Source: an uncultured Alphaproteobacteria bacterium (GTDB lineage Bacteria > Pseudomonadota > Alphaproteobacteria > HIMB59 > GCA-002718135). From it: a stretch of DNA of 41,054 nucleotides. Both the position numbers and the translations under genes were made by a program. The notes under the pieces were generated by a model. That model had not been told where the DNA came from. It worked only from the letters and a program-made list of their open reading frames with translations, and searched no databases. This document shows, piece by piece, positions 34,799-41,054 of this stretch (position 1 is the first letter of the stretch; each line of letters begins with the position of its first letter). The stretch covers positions 1 to 41,054 of the forward strand of contig CABYTX010000007.1 of NCBI GenBank assembly GCA_902522015.1, in the 5' to 3' direction.

Positions 34799-36700
34799 TT
34801 AGTTTGCAGGAGCAGGAGCAGATCCACCTGTTTTTGGAACAGATGTAGCTGGTTTTTTTGGTGTGTTTATATCATTATCAAAATCATCACGAGTTGGCTT
34901 TATACCTTTGATTAAATCTTTAATTTCATCACCTGATAATGTTTCATACTCTAAAAGTCCCTTAGCAACTATATGTAGTTCTTCAATATTATCTTGAAGA
35001 ATTTTTCTACAATTATTTTCAGCCTCTTCTGCAAGAAATCTAACCTCTTCATCAATTAATTTTGCTGTAGAATCAGATAAATTTTTTGATTGTGCAACGG
35101 AATGCCCTAGAAAAACTTCCTCACTGTCATTGTTATATCTTAGACGGCCTAATTTTTCACTCATACCCCATTCAGTAATCATTTTTTTTGATAGATTTGT
35201 CACCATTTGTATATCGCTTGCTGCACCATTTGTAATTTTATCTTTCCCAAAGATCATCTCTTCTGCAATTCTTCCACCGGTAGCAATTAATAAATGAGCT
35301 TTCATCTGATCTTTTCTCATAGACAGTTGATCTTTTTCAGGAAGTCTCATAACCATACCTAATGCTCTACCTCTCGGTATTATAGTTGCTTTATGTATTG
35401 GATCAGAGGCAGGTGAGTGAAGAGTTGCTACAGCATGACCAGCTTCATGGTAAGCTGTAAGTTTCTTTTCATCTTCTGACATGACCATAGATCTTTTTTC
35501 AGCACCCATCATCACTTTATCTTTCGCACTTTCAAAATCCTCAAGTGTAACCATTCTTTTATTTTTTCTAGCCGCTAATAATGCTGCTTCATTAACTAGA
35601 TTTGCTAAATCAGCTCCAGAAAAACCTGGAGTTCCCCTTGCGATAATTTTTGAATCAAATTTTGGTGAAACTTTAATTTTTTTAATATGAACTTTAAGTA
35701 TTTTGTCTCTTCCCATTACATCAGGGTTATTAACTGTTATTTGACGGTCAAATCTTCCTGGTCTAAGCAAAGCTGGGTCGAGGACATCTGGTCTATTTGT
35801 TGCGGCAATTATAATTACACCTGCATTTGCTTCAAAACCATCCATTTCCACAAGAAGTTGATTTAGAGTTTGTTCTCTTTCGTCATTCCCACCACCGAGA
35901 CCAGCGCCACGGTGTCTTCCAACAGCATCAATTTCATCGATAAAAACTATACAAGGTGCATTTTTTTTACCTTGGTCAAACATATCTCTAACTCTACTAG
36001 CACCGACACCTACAAACATTTCCACAAAATCAGATCCTGAAATAGAAAAGAAAGGAACATTTGCTTCACCGGCAATTGCTCTTGCAAGTAACGTTTTTCC
36101 AGTACCTGGAGGACCTACTAGAAGTGCACCTCTTGGAATCTTACCACCTAATCTAGAAAACTTTGAAGGATCTTTTAAAAATTCAACAACTTCTTCTAAT
36201 TCTTGTTTAGCTTCATCAATACCTGCTACATCGTCAAATGTAACTTTACCAACTGCTTCATTTAATAATTTAGCTTTAGATTTACCAAAACCCATTGCTT
36301 TTCCACCACCCCCTTGCATCTGGCGCATAAAGAAAATCCAAACTCCAATTAATAGAAGCATTGGAAACCACGACAGTAATACACTTAAAAGTGGATGCAT
36401 TGATCTCTCAGATGGCTCAGCAGTAATTTTCACTCCACTTTCATTTAATTTATCTACCAGATTAGGATAATTAGGGACATATGTGCTAAATGATCGTCCA
36501 TCGTTTAGAAATCCTGTAACGTTGCTTCCATTGATATTAACTTCGGAAACATTTCCACTTTCTGTTGCAGCAATGAAGTCAGAAAAGGATATTTTTGAAG
36601 TATTTCTATTATTAGAAGTTCCTTGGAAAAGATTGAAAAGCACAATTAAGAGCAATCCAATTATTATCCATAATACAACGTTTTTACTGATGTTTTTCAT
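34799..36700 (-). CDS. ftsH: ATP-dependent zinc metalloprotease FtsH
   Basis: 633 residues. It is a membrane-anchored AAA+ protease that degrades misfolded membrane proteins and short-lived regulators. Membrane helices lie at about residues 8-25 and 105-125, with a small periplasmic domain between them. Walker A is GPPGTGKT at 196-203, Walker [10 protein letters not shown] from 251, and the second-region-of-homology [20 protein letters not shown] from 300. The zinc site is HEAGH at 418-422 with a third ligand, Asp496. The C-terminus is a short Pro/Ala-rich tail. It lies between tilS and glmM, a conserved order. Confidence 0.98.
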   Translation of the reverse strand: MKNISKNVVLWIIIGLLLIVLFNLFQGTSNNRNTSKISFSDFIAATESGNVSEVNINGSNVTGFLNDGRSFSTYVPNYPNLVDKLNESGVKITAEPSERSMHPLLSVLLSWFPMLLLIGVWIFFMRQMQGGGGKAMGFGKSKAKLLNEAVGKVTFDDVAGIDEAKQELEEVVEFLKDPSKFSRLGGKIPRGALLVGPPGTGKTLLARAIAGEANVPFFSISGSDFVEMFVGVGASRVRDMFDQGKKNAPCIVFIDEIDAVGRHRGAGLGGGNDEREQTLNQLLVEMDGFEANAGVIIIAATNRPDVLDPALLRPGRFDRQITVNNPDVMGRDKILKVHIKKIKVSPKFDSKIIARGTPGFSGADLANLVNEAALLAARKNKRMVTLEDFESAKDKVMMGAEKRSMVMSEDEKKLTAYHEAGHAVATLHSPASDPIHKATIIPRGRALGMVMRLPEKDQLSMRKDQMKAHLLIATGGRIAEEMIFGKDKITNGAASDIQMVTNLSKKMITEWGMSEKLGRLRYNNDSEEVFLGHSVAQSKNLSDSTAKLIDEEVRFLAEEAENNCRKILQDNIEELHIVAKGLLEYETLSGDEIKDLIKGIKPTRDDFDNDINTPKKPATSVPKTGGSAPAPAN

Positions 36701-36760
36701 CTATTTATTACATAGGAATTTATTATAAAAACACAATAGTTTTGTAGAAAATTAAACAAA

Positions 36761-37723
36761 TTATCTTGAAAATGTAAGGAAATCATCATTTTTTTTAACA
36801 ATCATACCCTTGATATTAAAATATTTAAAATTCAATTTCTTTATTTCATTAATTAAGATTCTAATTTTTTTCGATCGTGGAGCATTAGATTGATAAAATA
36901 AAAACTGATATATTCTTCGTATAATATTTTCAGCAGTAATTTCATTTAAATGTTTCATATTATCAAGACCAACAATAATTTTTTTACTATCAATCTTTAC
37001 AATATTTTTGAGAAGTATCTCAAATATCATTTGAATGAAATATGGGTAATAAAAAAGTATGCTTTCAAAATCTTTATTTATTTCTTTAATTATTTTTTGG
37101 TCAGATTTTTTAAGAAAATTTCTTATTGTAGGACGAGTATAATCTAAATTAAAATTTGATGGATCATTAATATATTCTATTTCATTTTTCTTATTGTAGT
37201 CTAATAACATTTGTTTGGAGAAATTTAAAAGTGGTCTTATGATATTGACTCTGTTGTAAAATGACAGTTCAGACATTGATTTTAAACCATAAAAATCACT
37301 GCCAGCGATTTTTCTATTCAAAAAAGTTTCTAAATTATCGTCTTTGTGATGTGCAATAAATAAATGTAAGATATTATTTTTTATACAAAAATCTGTAAGT
37401 AAATTATAACGATTATTTCTAGCCTCATTCATACTTTTCTTACTCACTTTATCTTTATTTACAGTTAGAATTTGAGAGTTAATGTTGTTTTTACCAAAGT
37501 AGGAAGAAATAAACTTAGCTTCTTCTTTAGAATTTTTTCTAATACGATGGTCTACAATTAAAGCTATCAAGTTTCCTTTTTTGTATTTTATAAAAGCATT
37601 TACAAGAAATAATAATGACATACTATCTGGACCACCTGAAACTGCCACAGCGACAGAAGGTTTTTTTTCAAAAGTATATTTTTTTTCTATGTTTTTAATG
37701 AATTCTTTATTTGTAAGCTTCAT
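36761..37723 (-). CDS. tilS: tRNA(Ile)-lysidine synthase TilS
   Basis: 320 residues, at the short end for TilS. It modifies C34 of the CAU-anticodon tRNA-Ile to lysidine so it reads AUA codons. The ATP PP-loop is AVSGGPDSMSLLFL, followed by LIVDHRIRKNSKEEA and IAHHKDDNLETFLNR. The C-terminal substrate-specificity domains seen in longer TilS are largely missing. It overlaps cpoB by 4 bases and precedes ftsH by 60 bases (36701-36760); that gap shows no clear motif. Confidence 0.95.
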   Translation of the reverse strand: MKLTNKEFIKNIEKKYTFEKKPSVAVAVSGGPDSMSLLFLVNAFIKYKKGNLIALIVDHRIRKNSKEEAKFISSYFGKNNINSQILTVNKDKVSKKSMNEARNNRYNLLTDFCIKNNILHLFIAHHKDDNLETFLNRKIAGSDFYGLKSMSELSFYNRVNIIRPLLNFSKQMLLDYNKKNEIEYINDPSNFNLDYTRPTIRNFLKKSDQKIIKEINKDFESILFYYPYFIQMIFEILLKNIVKIDSKKIIVGLDNMKHLNEITAENIIRRIYQFLFYQSNAPRSKKIRILINEIKKLNFKYFNIKGMIVKKNDDFLTFSR

Positions 37724-38637
37724 TCATTATTTTCTAAGCAATTATACTCAACAATTTGTTTTTTGGTTTGAGGAATTATTTTATTTTTTGGAAAATCAAT
37801 AATTAATTTTTCCATAGTTTTACAAGCCTCAGTAGTTTTTTCCACTTGGTATAATGACTGAGAAAGTTTGAAAAGCATTTCAGCAGCTTTAATACTGTCT
37901 GGAAATTTTTGAAAACCTTCTGCAAATACAAGTGCTGCTTCTCTATAATTTTTTTCTAGAATATATAATTCTCCAAGCCAATAATGTGCTGAACCTGATA
38001 GTTGATTATCAGGATTGTCTGAAATAAACTTTTCGAATGAAGTTTTGGCATCCTGCCATTTTTTATCTCTAATATTATCAAATGCTTCTTGGAATTGATC
38101 TTCAGGTGATAAGACCTCTTCTTTTTCATTAGAATTTACTTCCTGATCTTCAGATATAACTTCTTCATTTGTATCATTTGTGTTTTTTGAAATATTTAAT
38201 GTTCCAAGTGTATTTTCAGTTTCAGTATCACTTAAAGTATTGGTTTTAACTTCAGAGCTATCTTGCGAAACTTCATCAGTATTTACTTCAACATTACTCA
38301 AAGGAACTGATTGGAAATTATTAATAACTAGTTCTAAATTTTCTAATTTATTAAAAATATCGTCTAATTGAAAATACAATTCTTCTAAATTAGAAGTTAA
38401 ATTTTTTATATCATTTTCAATATCATATATTCGCAAATCGATAGCAGAAAGATTTTTAACGAAATCGTTATTTGTTCCATTTGATTGATTTGGAGAATTT
38501 GAAAATACTTCTTTAGAAAGATCTGAAACTTCTCTTTGCAATCTTTCTAATTGTTGGGAGATTGTTAGATCGCTTTCATTAGAAAAAGAATAGCTTGAAA
38601 AAAATAAAATTAAAACTGTGAGTATGTATTTAAACAT
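37720..38637 (-). CDS. cpoB: Cell division coordinator CpoB/YbgF-like periplasmic TPR protein
   Basis: 305 residues. It has a signal peptide (MFKYILTVLILFFSSYSFS, cleavage near residue 19) and an N-terminal trimerising coiled coil (about 25-105, LERLQREVSDLSKEV and NLTSNLEELYFQLDDIFNKL). An acidic Ser/Thr/Glu-rich linker follows at about 115-180. Three TPR repeats make the C-terminus (FEKFISDNPDNQLSGSAHYW, LGELYILEKNYREAALVFAE). CpoB links the Tol-Pal system to septal peptidoglycan synthesis. It is the last gene of the tol-pal group and is coupled to tilS. The pal-cpoB hairpin may lower its expression. Confidence 0.9.
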   Translation of the reverse strand: MFKYILTVLILFFSSYSFSNESDLTISQQLERLQREVSDLSKEVFSNSPNQSNGTNNDFVKNLSAIDLRIYDIENDIKNLTSNLEELYFQLDDIFNKLENLELVINNFQSVPLSNVEVNTDEVSQDSSEVKTNTLSDTETENTLGTLNISKNTNDTNEEVISEDQEVNSNEKEEVLSPEDQFQEAFDNIRDKKWQDAKTSFEKFISDNPDNQLSGSAHYWLGELYILEKNYREAALVFAEGFQKFPDSIKAAEMLFKLSQSLYQVEKTTEACKTMEKLIIDFPKNKIIPQTKKQIVEYNCLENNE

Positions 38638-38664
38638 TAACCGATTTTAATTTCTAATTGAGAT

Positions 38665-38695
38665 AAAAATGTGGCGCTATATTTCTATAGCGCCA
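38665..38695 (-). terminator. Intrinsic terminator between pal and cpoB
   Basis: A perfect 10-bp stem (TGGCGCTATA/TATAGCGCCA) with a four-base loop at 38672-38695 is followed on the minus strand by CATTTTT. It begins about 20 bases after the pal stop and ends 28 bases before the cpoB start. It is the strongest hairpin seen in the window and is GC-rich against an AT-rich background. Confidence 0.85.
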
Positions 38696-38714
38696 AAGTA
38701 TTAAGGAATAATAA

Positions 38715-39236
38715 TTAATTAACTAAAGTTACTGATCTTCTGTTTTGAGCCCATGCTCCATCATTTGATCCAACAACAGCAGGTCTTTCTTTACCATAAC
38801 TAATAGTTGAAACTCTGTCAGGATTTATTCCCAATCCTATGAGATAATTTTTAACAGCCTGAGCTCTTTTTTCACCAAGAGCTAAGTTGTACTCCCTAGT
38901 TCCTCTTTCGTCACAATGCCCTTCAATTGTTACCGTAACATCACTATTCTGTTTTAGCCATGCAACCTGATCTTGAAGTAACTCTAGAGCGTCTGAGTCT
39001 AAATCTGAACTATCATATCCAAAAAATACTCTATCACCAACGTTAACAATTAAGTCTTCCTGTGATCCAGAAACTATTCCACTTCCTGTAGTTTCAGTAA
39101 TAGTGCCTTCTGAAGAAACATCACTTCCAGAACTACTTGATCCTGAACCTGAAGAGTCAGCTGAGTCTTTTGGAGTTGTTGCACAAGCGGCAACAAATAA
39201 AACCATAAATATAGAGATAAAAAACTTGTAAAACAT
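38715..39236 (-). CDS. pal: Peptidoglycan-associated lipoprotein Pal
   Basis: 173 residues. The signal peptide ends in a lipobox (FVAAC) with the lipidated Cys18. A Ser/Gly-rich tether (about 20-60) leads to the OmpA-like peptidoglycan-binding domain (VFFGYDSSDLDSDALELLQD, IEGHCDERGTREYNLALGEK, RAQAVKNYL, and ISYGKERPAV), with the conserved Asp and Arg of the diaminopimelate-binding site. Pal anchors the outer membrane to peptidoglycan and binds TolB. A good Shine-Dalgarno AAGGGAG lies 9 bases upstream. Confidence 0.97.
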   Translation of the reverse strand: MFYKFFISIFMVLFVAACATTPKDSADSSGSGSSSSGSDVSSEGTITETTGSGIVSGSQEDLIVNVGDRVFFGYDSSDLDSDALELLQDQVAWLKQNSDVTVTIEGHCDERGTREYNLALGEKRAQAVKNYLIGLGINPDRVSTISYGKERPAVVGSNDGAWAQNRRSVTLVN

Positions 39237-39274
39237 AAATAATGCTCCCTTAATACTTTGAGTAGATATACTAA

Positions 39275-39280
39275 ATTATA
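39275..39280 (-). promoter_or_regulatory. Possible -10 element upstream of pal
   Basis: A perfect TATAAT on the minus strand in the 100-base tolB-pal gap. It would start transcription about 30 bases before the pal ATG. There is no recognisable -35 box (an A-run lies there), so this is only a candidate for a separate pal promoter. Confidence 0.3.
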
Positions 39281-39336
39281 TGGAGTTCCTTAACATTTTT
39301 TTTAAAATTTCGTATATTTTTTTGTATTATATTGGA

Positions 39337-40653
39337 TTAATGCATCAATGGCGACCATGCTGGATCAGATCCACCTAGCGGAGTTATTACTTTTCTTTCA
39401 TTAAAACCAGTTAAATCAATAGAATATAGACTAGATTCACCCCCAGATCCATCTTCGGCAGTTCTCTCTTCTTTAAAATACATTAGAAATCTACCATTTG
39501 GTGCCCATGTTGGCCCCTCGACATGGAATGATTTTGCAATCATTCTTTCATTTGAACCATCTACCTCCATAACACCTATATAAAATTGCCCTCCCTCTTG
39601 TTTAGTGAATGCAATCATATCGCCTCTTGGAGACCAGACTGGTGTGTAGTAACTTCCTGCTTCCCTGCTAATTCTTTTAATATTTTTTCCATTATTATCA
39701 CTTACATACAAATGCCTTCGTCCACTTCTATCTGAATTAAAAACTATTTTTTTTCCATCAGGTGAAAAACTTGCAGAAACATCTATTGAAGAATTATTAG
39801 TAACCCTTTTAGAAATTCTTGTTTTTAGATCTAGAATATAAATTTCAGAATTACCAATTTCTGGATCCGTATAAGACATAACGATTTGATTACCATCAGG
39901 TGAAAAACGTGGAGCGAATGTCATTCCAGGAAACTCACCTACTATTTCTTGCTTACCAGTTTCAATATCAAAAATATAAACTCTAGGATTATTTCTGTTT
40001 ACGTAAGACATGTATGTAATTTTTTGCGAATTAGGAGAGAACCTTGGAGTTAAAACCAGATAGGATCCGTCTGTTAAAAAACGATGGTTTGATTGATCTT
40101 GATCCATGATTGCTAATCTTTTTTGTTTATTTTCTTTTGGGCCTGTCTCAGCAACATAAACTATCCTTGTATCAAAGTAACCACCTTCCCCAGTTATATT
40201 TTTAAAAATGGAATCTGAGATAATATGAGCAACTCTTCTCCAATTTTTTTCACTAGTTTCGTATTTTTTTCCAACTATTTGCTTTTGTTGAAAGACATCA
40301 AACAATCTAAATTCGACAGATATTTTTCCATTATTAGATGAAATTTTTCCTGAAACTAAATGTTGTGCTTTTATTAACTTCCAATCTTCAAATCTAGGTT
40401 TATTAGATAGAGATTGATTATCTTGAATAAATGATCTCTTATCTATTGGTAAAAAAAGTCCAGACCTCTCTAAATTATCTGAAATGACAGTTGAAATATT
40501 TTTACCTATTTTAGTTAATTGTGAGTTTTTTGAGTATAGCTCTGTTACAGCTATTGGAGTTGGCTTCACACTACCTTGTGTTAGAGTCACTTCTAAAGAA
40601 AAGACTTTAAAACTAAAAAATATAAAAAAGGTTATAAAAAAAACTTTTTTCAT
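39337..40653 (-). CDS. tolB: Tol-Pal system protein TolB
   Basis: 438 residues. It has a signal peptide (MKKVFFITFFIFFSFKVFS, cleaved near residue 19) and an N-terminal mixed alpha/beta domain (about 25-160). A six-bladed beta-propeller built from WD40-like repeats follows, each with a Phe/Trp-Ser/Ala-Pro-x-Gly motif (RFSPNSQKITYMS, RFSPDGNQIVMS, SFSPDGKKIVFNSDRSG, VWSPRGDMIAFT, TWAPNGRFLMY). TolB is periplasmic and binds Pal and TolA. Its start overlaps the tolA stop by one base (TAATG), so they are coupled. Confidence 0.97.
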   Translation of the reverse strand: MKKVFFITFFIFFSFKVFSLEVTLTQGSVKPTPIAVTELYSKNSQLTKIGKNISTVISDNLERSGLFLPIDKRSFIQDNQSLSNKPRFEDWKLIKAQHLVSGKISSNNGKISVEFRLFDVFQQKQIVGKKYETSEKNWRRVAHIISDSIFKNITGEGGYFDTRIVYVAETGPKENKQKRLAIMDQDQSNHRFLTDGSYLVLTPRFSPNSQKITYMSYVNRNNPRVYIFDIETGKQEIVGEFPGMTFAPRFSPDGNQIVMSYTDPEIGNSEIYILDLKTRISKRVTNNSSIDVSASFSPDGKKIVFNSDRSGRRHLYVSDNNGKNIKRISREAGSYYTPVWSPRGDMIAFTKQEGGQFYIGVMEVDGSNERMIAKSFHVEGPTWAPNGRFLMYFKEERTAEDGSGGESSLYSIDLTGFNERKVITPLGGSDPAWSPLMH

Positions 40654-41054
40654 TAGTATCCTTTCATAATACTATAATCGAAAGTAATTGTAAGATTTTT
40701 CCATAGATTATATTTATCTTTTGGAAGTTTTAACGGTGTACATTCTGGGTTTAAGAGAGTTCTCATTGCGCTATCAGTAATCGGTCCATAAAAAGGATTA
40801 GTTTTAGCTATATTTGTGTCAACAATGCGAATACTATTTGGTGAAACCTTCATATTTTGTAATACTTTAGCTGAAATTGTTACTTTGTCTCCTCTTTCTA
40901 TAACTGCACCTGCTGGAGCATTCCAACAAGAAGATAATTGCTGCCTCAACATGTCTATTTCAGATATTGATAGCATAATATTGTCATCAGTATCATCTGT
41001 ACTTTTATTATCTACCTCTTCAACCTCTTCCTTAACTTCATTTTGAACCATATT
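40653..41054 (-). CDS. tolA: TolA, C-terminal part (partial at window edge)
   Basis: About 134 codons are visible; the frame is open to the right edge, so the membrane anchor and long helical domain lie outside. An acidic segment (Glu/Asp/Ser/Thr-rich, the end of the linker) leads to the C-terminal domain with LRQQLSSCWNAPAGAVIERG and, near the end, Cys-Thr-Pro-Leu-Lys-Leu-Pro and LWKNLTITFDY. This two-Cys TolA/TonB-C-like domain is typical of alphaproteobacteria. Position directly before tolB confirms the assignment. Confidence 0.9.
   Translation of the reverse strand, partial: NMVQNEVKEEVEEVDNKSTDDTDDNIMLSISEIDMLRQQLSSCWNAPAGAVIERGDKVTISAKVLQNMKVSPNSIRIVDTNIAKTNPFYGPITDSAMRTLLNPECTPLKLPKDKYNLWKNLTITFDYSIMKGY

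Overview
The window is a compact, strongly AT-rich stretch of bacterial chromosome, with about forty genes and almost no spacer DNA. Neighbouring genes often overlap by 1, 4 or 8 bases, and several divergent starts are separated by only a few bases. The gene content points to an alphaproteobacterium: an alpha-type TolA C-terminus, an Alph_Pro_TM/TIGR02186 protein, a soluble Fds-type formate dehydrogenase, and a HisZ that implies a short HisG. The AT bias, tight packing and small proteins suggest a streamlined marine lineage (SAR11/Pelagibacterales, or an AEGEAN-169/HIMB59-like group). That placement is inference and was not tested by any search.

Region 1 (1-10.8 kb, minus strand, read from high to low coordinates) is the classical translation/transcription operon: tRNA-Tyr, tRNA-Gly, tuf, tRNA-Trp, secE, nusG, rplK, rplA, rplJ, rplL, rpoB, and rpoC cut by the window edge. 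Two RNA control elements are visible. One is a multi-hairpin leader before rplJ, where the L10 autoregulatory leader is expected. The other is a hairpin plus U-tract between rplL and rpoB. Both rplJ and rpoB start at GTG codons with good Shine-Dalgarno sequences.

Region 2 (10.9-24.3 kb) is the accessory part. After rlmB and tRNA-Thr comes a formate-oxidation and molybdenum/tungsten-cofactor block: an FdsG-FdsB fusion, FdsA and a tiny lipoprotein on the minus strand; a divergent TusA-like sulfur carrier; moeA, mobB and a tungstate-type permease (tupB) on the minus strand; then fdhD and mobA on the plus strand. Together these make, metallate, sulfurate and run one NAD-dependent formate dehydrogenase. 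A sulfur-oxyanion block follows: a YeiH-type exporter, a TauE/SafE sulfite exporter, an unrecognised four-helix membrane protein, a TIGR02186 membrane protein and a Usp-family protein, the last four translationally coupled.

Region 3 (24.3-34.8 kb) holds housekeeping genes on both strands: pyrE, a nucleotidyltransferase-fold protein, pdxH, fabI, aroC, tlyA, xseB, a DUF6476-like protein, rluD, rpoH, purA, hisZ and glmM.

Region 4 (34.8-41.05 kb, minus strand) is tolA (partial)-tolB-pal-cpoB-tilS-ftsH, continuing to glmM-hisZ-purA. It covers cell-envelope constriction, tRNA-Ile lysidinylation, membrane proteolysis and amino-sugar synthesis. A strong hairpin terminator lies between pal and cpoB. 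No rRNA, CRISPR array, insertion sequence or phage gene was seen.
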